A stretch of DNA of 49,989 nucleotides from Betaproteobacteria bacterium. GTDB lineage: Bacteria; Pseudomonadota; Gammaproteobacteria; Burkholderiales; Thiobacteraceae. The notes beneath the pieces were generated by a model. The model ran no database searches and had not been told where the DNA came from. It saw only the letters and a program-made list of their open reading frames with translations. This document shows positions 9,647-18,800 of the stretch, piece after piece. The stretch lies in assembly GCA_024641855.1 (NCBI GenBank), contig JAHECG010000004.1, forward strand, positions 37,758 to 87,746, read 5' to 3'. Both the position numbers and the translations under genes were made by a program. The stretch's first letter is position 1; every line of letters begins with the position of its first letter.

Positions 9647-10650
9647 TGCCTTTTTTCCTTGGGCATACTCAGTAAATTCAGCCGTTCCAGCCATTGCTTG
9701 AGCTCGTCGTAATCGCCTGGGTTGGCTACCACGAAACCATTCGGCATTTCACTCCGTTCCCACTGATAGAGGCGCGACTTTTCGCGCCGCAATGGATCAA
9801 AATCGAGCAAGGCCTGAAGCACTTTGACACGCACGTCTACGGGTAGCGCCGGACTGGCCACGATGCCGCTGGACGGATAGTCGTTGGATTGCGCCAAAAT
9901 ACGCAGTTGATTTTCTTTGACTAGACGCTCGGCAAGCGTATCTTGCAAACCACAAGCATCGAACCGTCTACTCAGAACAGCTTCCGCACAATTCTTGTGA
10001 GACCCGGTGTATTCGTATTTCTCGAGCTGATTGAGCGTGACGCCTTGTTGCGCCAGCATAATACGGGGGATCAAATGACCCTGCGTGGAATCGACAGCGC
10101 CGAACGCCAGGCTTCGCCCACGCAACTCATCGATACGTCGAATAGGACTATCTGGACGCACCACAAAAACCGCGCGATAACGCGCCTTATTCTGACTGTT
10201 TTTTCCACGCACTAACGGTATTAAACCGGACTGCTGTGCCGCCGCCTGTAGGTAGGTGACCGCGCCCACGGCGGCTAGATGAATATTCCCATCCTCCAAT
10301 TGTTTGGCCAGGGAGCCGTCACGTGGTGTAAAACGCAACTCGAAGTGATAGCCGGTACGTTCGTTAAGGTAGTCGATCAAGCCTTGGTACTGACGCGCAT
10401 CTTGCTGCGGACTGGTGCGCAAATCGAAGCTAAAGATATAACCATTCGATTTAAAGCCTGCGGTCTGTGCCAATGCGGATTCGCTGATGCGTTCGCTTTT
10501 CACCTGCGACTCATCGCGCTCACAAGCCGTGAGCAGAACACCGAACAAAACCGTGAGCGCAATATTTGCGCGTAGGCGGCGAGTTGATGCGCTAACGAAA
10601 ACGCTCCGACTGCTTCCTGCCAGCCACCTCAATTGTTGAAGCCTTATCAT
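9643..10650 (-). CDS. PhnD-like substrate-binding lipoprotein
   Basis: 335 residues with a lipoprotein signal: hydrophobic stretch about 30-42 and lipobox LTAC at 40-43, so C43 would be lipidated. The mature part looks like the PhnD / phosphate-phosphonate periplasmic binding family: QYQGLIDYLNERTGY, then ...GNIHLAAVGAVTYL, then DELRGRSLAFGAVDSTQGH, then CGLQDTLAERL. In ABC systems such proteins bind phosphonates or other small anions, but no permease or ATPase gene is nearby. The gene ends in an ATGA overlap with a transmembrane histidine kinase, so it more likely serves as a ligand-binding accessory to that sensor. It is probably the first gene of unit A, behind a 434-bp intergenic region. 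The signal peptide N-region is long (about 29 residues), so a start slightly downstream is possible. Confidence 0.85.
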   Translation of the reverse strand: MIRLQQLRWLAGSSRSVFVSASTRRLRANIALTVLFGVLLTACERDESQVKSERISESALAQTAGFKSNGYIFSFDLRTSPQQDARQYQGLIDYLNERTGYHFELRFTPRDGSLAKQLEDGNIHLAAVGAVTYLQAAAQQSGLIPLVRGKNSQNKARYRAVFVVRPDSPIRRIDELRGRSLAFGAVDSTQGHLIPRIMLAQQGVTLNQLEKYEYTGSHKNCAEAVLSRRFDACGLQDTLAERLVKENQLRILAQSNDYPSSGIVASPALPVDVRVKVLQALLDFDPLRREKSRLYQWERSEMPNGFVVANPGDYDELKQWLERLNLLSMPKEKRQ

Positions 10651-10843
10651 GAAACAGACTCATTCATCATCTCAAACTGATCCATAAACTTTCGGTTTTA
10701 CACACAGCGCCAAACGACCGATTTGCTGCGCGCCGCGCCTCCATTTTTTTAATAGCCTCGACGCTGAGCCGTGCCATTCCCTCAAAATGTCAACAGCATT
10801 GCCCGTTTTAGGGGTTGCTTGACTTCGCTGGTTAAAATAACGG

Positions 10844-10857
10844 TAATCAAATGATTA
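10844..10857. promoter_or_regulatory. possible operator dyad
   Basis: Inverted repeat TAATCA-AA-TGATTA, AT-rich, in the promoter-bearing gap upstream of unit A. It could bind a dimeric regulator. There is no further support. Confidence 0.25.
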
Positions 10858-10947
10858 ACTTGATAGCGACATCACATTACATTCCCGCACATTTAACAGG
10901 GATTTAAGGGGATTCTGGATGGCACATCGAAAGGTTTTGTTTATGCG

Positions 10948-10964
10948 CGCATCATTTTGATGCG
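10948..10964. repeat. dyad CGCATCA-TTT-TGATGCG
   Basis: Perfect 7-bp inverted repeat with a 3-nt spacer, about 120 nt downstream of the last kinase gene of unit B. It lacks a following T-run in either direction, so it is not a typical intrinsic terminator. It may be an operator or an RNA 3'-end structure. Confidence 0.3.
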
Positions 10965-11084
10965 GAAACAGCAATCCGGCATTAGAAATCCGTAGATCAA
11001 GTCCGGTTTAGCGCGCTTTAATGCCCACCGTAGTGCTATGAAGCTAGGGTATGGCTTTGACTCGAGCGATTCCGGCACCGATAC

Positions 11085-13238
11085 CTAGTCGCCCGACGAG
11101 GATTTATTCGCGCCGAGTAGCTGGTCGACCAATCGATCAAATTGCGCTACCTCCAGCGGCTTGGTTAAGTATTCCACGAAGCCCGCGCCTTTGCCGCGTT
11201 CAATATCGCGTGGCATCGCATTTGCCGTGATGGCAAGCACCGGAATATCTTTCACGAAAAGATCGGCTTTGAGCACTTCCAACACTTGATAGCCGTCCAT
11301 ACCCGGCAGATTGATATCCAGCAGAATTAAATCCGGATGGCGCGAACACGCTAGTTCAATGCCCAATTCCGGTGTATGGGCTGTCAACAGATGGATATTT
11401 GAGTGGCGGCCTAAAATCTGTGCCACGAGTTTCAGATTGGCCGGATTGTCTTCAATGTACAGCACGAGATGTTTTTTGCTTTCACGCGGCTGTATCAATA
11501 CAGTGCTGTCACCGATACCGGCTTCATCCTGAGCGGTTGCGGATATCGAATCCAAGGGCAATTCGATCCAAAAGCAACTACCCACGCCCACCTCACTTCG
11601 TACAGCGACCGTACCGCCCATCAACTCGACTATCCGACGCGTAATCGTCAGTCCGATGCCCGTCCCTTCGATACCCGAATTTTCAGCGTCTAAGCGATTG
11701 AAAGGCTCGAATAACTCATCCAAGCGCGCAGCTGGAATACCGGCGCCCGTGTCAGTGATCTGGATACGTAACCGATCGGTTCCCGCCAGCGCAACATGCA
11801 GCTGCACGCTGCCGCCTTGGCGGTTATATTTGATACCGTTGGACAGCAAATTGAGCAGGGCTTGTTTAAGTCGCGTGCGATCGGCACGTACCACAGCCCC
11901 TGTAAGACCGTTATGCGAAATTTGCACATCGCGCTTGTCCGCCATGGTGGCCACCAAACGCAAACACTCATCGACCACTGGACACACTTCCACGGGCTCC
12001 AACGAGAGATCGATATGGCCAGATTCGATCTTGGCCAAATCCAATACATCGTTGATCAACTGCAACAGGTGATGGCCAGCCTTAAGGATTTCCCGCACAT
12101 TGTCTTTATGGTCTACGGATAATGCATCGTCGAATTCCAACAACTGCCCAAAACCAAGAATCGCGTTCATCGGTGTTCGCAATTCATGGCTCATGCTGGA
12201 AAGGAATTCCGACTTGGCTTGGTTGGCGCGCTCGGCTTCATCGCGCGCCGCGATCAGTGCTTGCTCCGCAGCCACCTGTGCGGTGATATTCTGTACGGTG
12301 CCGGTCAGCTTAATGGGTTCGCCATGGTCACTGTAGATAAATTCACCGCGACTATGCATATTATGCACACTGCCATCCGGCCACGTTATCCGATAAGAAA
12401 TATCAAACGGCGTTTTCTCGTTCATGGCAGTTTTCAACGCATGATCCAATTGAATCAGATCGTCTGTATGGATCGGCTGACGAAACAATTCAAAGTTGGG
12501 CACAACAGCGTTTGGCAGCAACCCCCACAAACGAAAATGTTCTTCTGACCAAATCAACTCTCCCGATAGCGGATGCCATTCAAAACTACCCACCTGCGAC
12601 ACTTGTTGCGCCTGATTCAGCGCGGCATTCTGCTGACTTACCTGCTCCCGTAATGCCAACGTGCCCCGAAAGCTACGTTCGCTGCGCCGCCCGGCAAGCG
12701 CAAGATAGCCTAAATAGAGCGAAACCAGCGCAGCCGTCATCATGCCAACGTCTGTGCGCTCTAACATCAGGCGTACGATCAATGGCAGGATTGCCGGCAC
12801 GCAAAACAGCAATACAGACCAGCGATCGGATCCCAACCCCGCCAGGGCTGCACCGGTTACGCCAGCGATCACAAATGCCGGTATCGCCAGACGTGACAAA
12901 TCGCCCGGTAATAAAAACAACGGTAATGCACCCCAGGCGCAACCAGCAAGCAGTACGCCGGCACGCATCAACCCGTGCCAACGCTTGAGCGGAAAAGTAT
13001 TAGGGGTGCGACGGTACACCGCCCACAAAAAGAGCCGGATGAACTGCGTTGCTGCGAGTAAACCGCCCCACAGCATGACTGTGATCGGTGCCGCGATGTT
13101 TAATTGCGTCAGCAGCCCACCGGTGATGACGGCGATCAATAGGCTCCCAATGGCGGCGGCAGGTATGCCATCGCCCAACTGGCGGACTTGTTCTGCCTGC
13201 ACATAGGTAACGTCAGCTTTATATAACTCAACGCTCAT
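11085..13238 (-). CDS. hybrid histidine kinase B3: 6-TM sensor-PAS-HisKA-HATPase-REC
   Basis: 717 residues. ATG at 13238 overlaps the upstream stop as ATGA. The N-terminal 185 residues contain about six hydrophobic helices (about 27-47, 52-72, 92-110, 117-136, 141-160, 165-183) with almost no periplasmic loop, so this is an integral-membrane sensor whose family I do not recognise with certainty. PAS with a PAC segment is about 208-322 (GSFEWHPLSGELIWSEE, ending GTVQNITAQ). HisKA has H351. The HATPase is complete ([22 protein letters not shown]). The C-terminal receiver (about 590-710) is canonical: [26 protein letters not shown] and TKP. Its transmitter is very close to that of the upstream kinase, with a 37-nt identical stretch at DNA level. 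Confidence 0.92.
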   Translation of the reverse strand: MSVELYKADVTYVQAEQVRQLGDGIPAAAIGSLLIAVITGGLLTQLNIAAPITVMLWGGLLAATQFIRLFLWAVYRRTPNTFPLKRWHGLMRAGVLLAGCAWGALPLFLLPGDLSRLAIPAFVIAGVTGAALAGLGSDRWSVLLFCVPAILPLIVRLMLERTDVGMMTAALVSLYLGYLALAGRRSERSFRGTLALREQVSQQNAALNQAQQVSQVGSFEWHPLSGELIWSEEHFRLWGLLPNAVVPNFELFRQPIHTDDLIQLDHALKTAMNEKTPFDISYRITWPDGSVHNMHSRGEFIYSDHGEPIKLTGTVQNITAQVAAEQALIAARDEAERANQAKSEFLSSMSHELRTPMNAILGFGQLLEFDDALSVDHKDNVREILKAGHHLLQLINDVLDLAKIESGHIDLSLEPVEVCPVVDECLRLVATMADKRDVQISHNGLTGAVVRADRTRLKQALLNLLSNGIKYNRQGGSVQLHVALAGTDRLRIQITDTGAGIPAARLDELFEPFNRLDAENSGIEGTGIGLTITRRIVELMGGTVAVRSEVGVGSCFWIELPLDSISATAQDEAGIGDSTVLIQPRESKKHLVLYIEDNPANLKLVAQILGRHSNIHLLTAHTPELGIELACSRHPDLILLDINLPGMDGYQVLEVLKADLFVKDIPVLAITANAMPRDIERGKGAGFVEYLTKPLEVAQFDRLVDQLLGANKSSSGD

Positions 13239-15733
13239 GGCGCTTCTCTGCTCGCGCTATGATTCGTAGGGTTAAGTACCGCATCCACAAGCTTGTTGAA
13301 GCGGCTGACATTCAGCGGCTTCGTCAAATAATCGGTGAAACCTGCCAACATGCCGCGCCCGATGTCACGCGGCATGGCATTCGCGGTGATCGCAATAACG
13401 GGGGTATCTTTCAGCAATGGATCGGCCTTAAAAACTTCCAAGACTTGATAGCCATCCATCCCCGGCATATTGATGTCGAGCAAAATCAACTCCGGTCGCC
13501 GTGTGCGCGCCAGTTCAATACCGAGCTCCGGGGTGTGTGCGCTGAGCAGGCTGATGTGCTTGCGGCGACCGAGAATTTGCGCCACGAGTTTCAGGTTGGC
13601 TGGGTTATCTTCGATGTAAAGGACGAGGTGCTGCACTTCAGCAGGCACCGTAGTATGAATGGTCAACGTACCAATCGCGATTGGGTCTGTCCCACCAGCA
13701 GCTTCACTACCGTCTAGATCGGGCAAAGATTCCAACGGGAGTTCAATCCAAAAAGTGCTCCCCACGCCAACGACACTTTCCACATCGACCGAACCACCCA
13801 TTAATTCGATAATGCGGCGCGTAATCGTCAACCCGATACCGGTACCTTCAATTTCACTGTTTTCGGCATCCAGCCGATTGAAGGGCTGGAACAATTCCTC
13901 TAAGCGTTCGGCTGGGATGCCTTCGCCCGTATCCACAATCCGTAGCCGAAGCCGATCGGCACCCCACGGCTCCGCAGCGAGTGTCACGCTGCCGCCTTCT
14001 CGGTTGTATTTAATCGCGTTAGACAAGAGGTTGAGCAACACTTGCTTAAGCCGCGTGCGGTCGGCACGCACGACAATTCCCGTAAAATCGTTACAAATAA
14101 TACGGATGGCGCGTTTTTCTGCTAGCGTCGCCGCTAGGCTTAAACACTCTTCGACGACAGGATTAACTTCGACCGGTTCCAGCGATAAATCAATGCGACC
14201 CGACTCAACCTTTGCCAGATCCAGTACTTCATTGATCAGGTTCAGCAGGTGATGTCCGGCCTTGAGAATTTCTTGAATATTATCTTTTTGCACCGCAGAG
14301 AGTGCATCGTCGTATTCCAGTAGTTGACCAAAGCCGAGGATGGCGTTCATGGGCGTGCGCAGTTCATGGCTCATACTGGAAAGGAATTCCGACTTGGCTT
14401 GGTTGGCGCGCTGCGCTTCATCTCTTGTTGTCTTGAGATCGGCGGTACGCCGCTCCACCCGATCCTCTAACTCTTCATTCAATTGTTGGAGTTTTTGCTC
14501 CGTTTGTTTACGCTCGCTAATATCGCGCATGACCGTCGAAAAAAACAGGACTTCCCCCTGCGCATTGCGATGGGCCTGCATGATTTGCGACATGGGGATT
14601 TCACTGCCATCCAGCCTCAACACTGCGGACTCGCCCTGCCAGATACCTTCGCGCATCACGGCAGGAAAACCCGTTGCGACAATCACATCCATCGCCCATT
14701 GCGGATGCATATCAACGATCCGTAGATCATCGAGCGGACGCTGACCGAGTCCGGAAATCGCACGTGCCCCTTGATTCAGATACAGCAACTTTCCATTCAA
14801 ATCGGCCATACCAACGAAATCCGGCGACGCCTCGACTACGCTAATCATGCGATCCCGCTCTAACTCAGCCTCCAGACGCTGATTATTTGCATTTATCAAG
14901 GTCGCGTTGGCTTGCTGCAGGGCTTGAAAGGGGCGCCGGATATTATCGATAAAAATACTTTTATAAATAAATCCATAGGCGATCACTTTGTACACATGCC
15001 CAAGCACATTGAAGATATCGGTAACATCGGCATACAACGTGAAGAAAAATTCACTCATCGCCATGATACAGACGGCCGCAAAAAGGCCGACCACATCATA
15101 CGATTGCGCTGTGCGCATGCGCACCAAGAAGATTAAAGCCGTCATCAAAAACAAGGCGATGAGTACATATTCGCTCACCACTTTGAACTGTGTCAGTCCC
15201 TGCCCATCGATGAATGTGCGCGGCAGCCAATCCGGATGCAGCAATCCGAGCCACGCAACCAGCGCCACCAAGATCATAATCGCAACCAAACCCAACCAGC
15301 GCAATGCCGCAAAGCGCAATGGCCGCCAAGGGATTACAGCTACAGCCAGCAAACCCAAAGCGGACAAGGTGCGCGCAACTAGCCAAAAATAAATTGATTT
15401 TTCCGCGCTGCCCGGCGTCACAAAATCGGGCATTCCCCGGTACGACAATGTATGCAGAAAATCCAGAAGGGCAACACCCAGAAAAATACTGGCCAGCAGG
15501 TTCAAATTACCCGGCCGGTCATGTTCATAGCTACCCCAACACACCCCGAACACCAGCATGGCAACCACAATGGCGATGGTTTCCATGAGCGTATGGAGCG
15601 GCACGTAGCCAGCGATGCCCTTGAGCGCTGGGTTTGATGGCATCAACCAACTGACGACCATCAAGATGAGTAAGCTCAGTAATAGCCAAAGAACAGGACG
15701 TAAAGTCGCGCGATATGTCGCCAGTATGTTCAC
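13235..15733 (-). CDS. hybrid histidine kinase B2: MASE3-PAS-HisKA-HATPase-REC
   Basis: 832 residues from a GTG start at 15733; no ATG lies nearby in frame. Residues 1-265 form a multi-helix membrane sensor of the MASE3 type, recognised from LLASIFLGVALLDFLHTLSY, a later MSEFFFTLY, and FNVLGHVYKVIAYGFIYKS. PAS is about 295-408, followed by a coiled coil. HisKA has H456. HATPase (SNAIKYN, DTGEGIP, GTGIGL) and a canonical C-terminal receiver ([29 protein letters not shown]) complete the protein. The PAS closely resembles that of kinase A3, although their membrane sensors are unrelated. It lies 67 nt after the upstream kinase gene and is coupled to the downstream one by ATGA. Confidence 0.93.
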   Translation of the reverse strand: MNILATYRATLRPVLWLLLSLLILMVVSWLMPSNPALKGIAGYVPLHTLMETIAIVVAMLVFGVCWGSYEHDRPGNLNLLASIFLGVALLDFLHTLSYRGMPDFVTPGSAEKSIYFWLVARTLSALGLLAVAVIPWRPLRFAALRWLGLVAIMILVALVAWLGLLHPDWLPRTFIDGQGLTQFKVVSEYVLIALFLMTALIFLVRMRTAQSYDVVGLFAAVCIMAMSEFFFTLYADVTDIFNVLGHVYKVIAYGFIYKSIFIDNIRRPFQALQQANATLINANNQRLEAELERDRMISVVEASPDFVGMADLNGKLLYLNQGARAISGLGQRPLDDLRIVDMHPQWAMDVIVATGFPAVMREGIWQGESAVLRLDGSEIPMSQIMQAHRNAQGEVLFFSTVMRDISERKQTEQKLQQLNEELEDRVERRTADLKTTRDEAQRANQAKSEFLSSMSHELRTPMNAILGFGQLLEYDDALSAVQKDNIQEILKAGHHLLNLINEVLDLAKVESGRIDLSLEPVEVNPVVEECLSLAATLAEKRAIRIICNDFTGIVVRADRTRLKQVLLNLLSNAIKYNREGGSVTLAAEPWGADRLRLRIVDTGEGIPAERLEELFQPFNRLDAENSEIEGTGIGLTITRRIIELMGGSVDVESVVGVGSTFWIELPLESLPDLDGSEAAGGTDPIAIGTLTIHTTVPAEVQHLVLYIEDNPANLKLVAQILGRRKHISLLSAHTPELGIELARTRRPELILLDINMPGMDGYQVLEVFKADPLLKDTPVIAITANAMPRDIGRGMLAGFTDYLTKPLNVSRFNKLVDAVLNPTNHSASREAP

Positions 15734-15800
15734 GGCAGCGTCACCGTGCCATTATGAAAGACCTGTGAATCCCAGCGCACTGGCAACGCAGTGAAATACG

Positions 15801-18800
15801 TCATTGATCACCGCCCGATTGCAACGGTGCCTGGTTAGCCTCCATTTGCAGAATGTCATCCATCACTTTCTGGAAACGTCTGACATCCAAAGGCTTTGTG
15901 AGATAGTCAACAAATCCAGCGACCTTGCCACGCTCGATATCGCGCGGCATCGCATTGGCGGTAACGGCGATGACTGGCACATGCCGCATATCCGGATCAG
16001 CTTTGAACTTTGCCAGCACTTGATAACCATCCATGCCTGGCATATTGATATCAAGCAGGATGATATCTGGGTGACGCGTCTTGGCCAGTTCGATCCCCAG
16101 TTCCGGCGTATGCGCGGTGAGCAAATGAATATGCTTACGCTGTCCCAGGATTTGCGCCATCAATTTGATATTGGCGGGGTTATCCTCAATATAAAGAACG
16201 ATGTGCTGTATTGGATTCAGATGCTTGATCGGCGCGGCGCTATTTTCAAACGCTGCCGTGGATGCCGCCTCTTCCGGTGCGTCTTCGGCGCTCATGCTTT
16301 CAAGCGGTAACTCGACCCAGAACGTACTCCCGACCCCCACTTCGCTCTCGACTTCCACTGTACCACCCATCAATTCGATCATACGGCGCGTAATAGTCAG
16401 TCCGATACCGGTACCCTCAATATCGGTTGCCTCGGCGCCGAGACGGTTGAACGGCTGAAATAATTCCGCCACGCGCGCAGTGGGAATACCCTGGCCAGTA
16501 TCGACAACCTGAATGCGTAGTCGATCCGGATTCTTGAGCAGTAGCTCGACCTTTACGTGACCACCCTTGCGGTTATATTTGATGGCATTCGAGAGCAAGT
16601 TGAGCAATACCTGCCTGAGCCGGGTACGATCAGCCCGTACCGCTGCATCGACCAATCCACTATAGCTGAGTTGGATTTCCTGTTTGCTGGCCATAGATCC
16701 AACGAGGCTCAAACATTCTTCAACCAATGGACCGGCTTCAACCGGTTCCAATGACAAATCGATATGCCCGGATTCGACTTTAGCCAAATCCAGCACTTCG
16801 TTAATTAGCTCCAACAAATGACGTCCGGCTTTAAGAATCTCCGCGGTGTTATCTTTTTGCTCGGGACTCAAGGTTTCGTCGTACTCCATCAGTTGCCCAA
16901 AACCGAGAATGGCATTCATTGGCGTGCGCAACTCGTGGCTCATGCTGGAGAGAAATTCGGATTTGGCTTGATTGGCGCGATCGGCTTCTTCGCGCGCAAC
17001 GATGAGTGCCTGTTCTGCACGTTTACTGACGGTAATGTCTTCGACAATGGACCAAATGCGCGCTTCGCCCGAGGCATCCTGTACCAGGATGCCATTGAGA
17101 CGAATCGGTACCAGATTTCCGTTCTTCTGCCGATAAACTTTTTCGTAAGGGCCGTAGCGGCCGGTGCGCTTCAAGTTTTCGATTTGCGTGACTTCTTGAT
17201 CTGCATACTCGCTTGGTGTCAGTTTCCAGTAATCCAGCGCTTTCAATTCATCGCTCGGGTAAGCACAAATCGCGCGGAACGCTTCGTTGAATTCGATGTA
17301 GCGCCCCTGCAAATCCGTCAACGCAATACCCAGCGGTGATAACGCGAACAGCCCTGAGAGCTTGGCTTGACTCTCTTGCAGCGCAAGCTCAGCGAGGCGC
17401 TGTTCGGTGACGTCTTGCACTGTGCCGGTCAGCCGCACCATTTTGCCGACGGCATCGAACTCGGCCTGCGCCAGCTCATGCACATGACGCACGCTACCAT
17501 CGGGACGCACGATGCGATGCACTACCTCGTGACGACCGGTCTGCACCGCCTGTTGTTCGCTGGCTGCAACCTTGGCTCGGTCGTCCGGATGCACTGCGGC
17601 CTGAAAAGCCTCAACACTCGGTAAAAAACTACCCGGCTCATATCCAAAGATGCGATAGATTTCATCGGACCATTCAAGACTGCCAGTCTGTAAATCGGCG
17701 CTCCAGTTACCGATAGACGCCAACGTTTGCGCCTCCACTAATTGGTGCTCGCGCTCAGCCAACGCGAGCTCGGCCCGTTTGCGATCGTCGATATCCTGTA
17801 CCACGCCCAGCATTTGTATTGGCTTGCCATCAGCATCGCGCATCACAGCGCCGCGCTCCAATAACCAACGCACGGTTCCATCGGGCCACACCACGCGGTG
17901 TTCGATGTTATACGGCACATCGCGTTCGACGCAGGCCGTTACCGCATCGATCACGGCTTGACGATCTTCGGGATGCACCGCGCCGAGAAAATTTTCGTAG
18001 GAAGTTTCCAATTCGCCCATGGAATAACCGAACAAAGGCGCGATACGCTCTGTCCAATACAATTCGCCGGTTTGAATATTCCAATCCCAGGTGCCGATAT
18101 TGGCGAACAACTGACCTCGCCGCAGACGTTCCTTGCTGGCCTCCACCGCTTGCTCTGCCAGCTTAATGTCGGTGACGTCCTGCACCGTACCGCCAAAACC
18201 GATCTGCTGCCCCGCCGCATCCTTAAGCGGTCGCATGCGTTGGTGCACGTAGCAAATAGCCCCATCCGGCCGCAGCATGCGATGCACAACATCCGCATAA
18301 CCATGCAGCTCGGCCTGCTTCCCACACTCAAGGACTTGCGGCAAATCATCAGGATGTACGGCATCAAAAAAAGTATTCGGGCTAGGTTCAAAGATTCCCG
18401 GCACATACCCAAAAATACGGTAGACCTCATCGGACCAAATAACTTCGCCCGTGCTCATATTGGCTTGCCAGTTACCTAAGTGCGCCATAGCTTGCGCTTC
18501 ACTAAGTTGGTGCGCGCTTTCGCGCAGCGCGGCTTCGGCGGCTTTGGCTTGACTGATGTCGGTGCGAATCGAAACATACTGATAGGGCTTGCCTTCACCA
18601 TCGAGAAAAGGCGTGATGGTCGATGCAACCCAATACAACATACCGCTCTTGCTACGATTGCAAATTTCACCCTTCCAGACCGTACCGCCTGCAATCGTCT
18701 CCCACAACTCTTGGTAGAAGATCGGCGGATGCTCACTCGATTTCAAAATCCGATGATTCTGTCCCAACAACTCTTCACGCGTATAACCGCTGATGGCGAC

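Larger units (their letters stand above)
10651..11084. other. 434-bp intergenic region between the two kinase units
   Basis: No coding frame above 60 codons looks real here. The region should carry the promoter of unit A (reading leftward) and the end of unit B. Two dyads stand out (10844-10857 and 10948-10964). Several TTGAC-like hexamers occur on both strands, but none has a convincing -10 partner at 16-18 bp. Confidence 0.6.

Noticed and set aside
9647-9694. N-terminal extension of kinase A1
   Set aside because: It overlaps the lipoprotein gene; the ATGA start at 9646 has a Shine-Dalgarno and starts directly before TM1.
10740-10800. Sigma-54-like TGGCAC element on the minus strand upstream of the lipoprotein gene
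   Set aside because: The GC of the -12 box is one base too close to the GG of the -24 box, and the TTGC consensus is absent.
17898-18479. 193-codon open frame on the plus strand inside the 1423-residue kinase gene
   Set aside because: Antisense shadow of PAS-coding DNA; no start signal and no domain.
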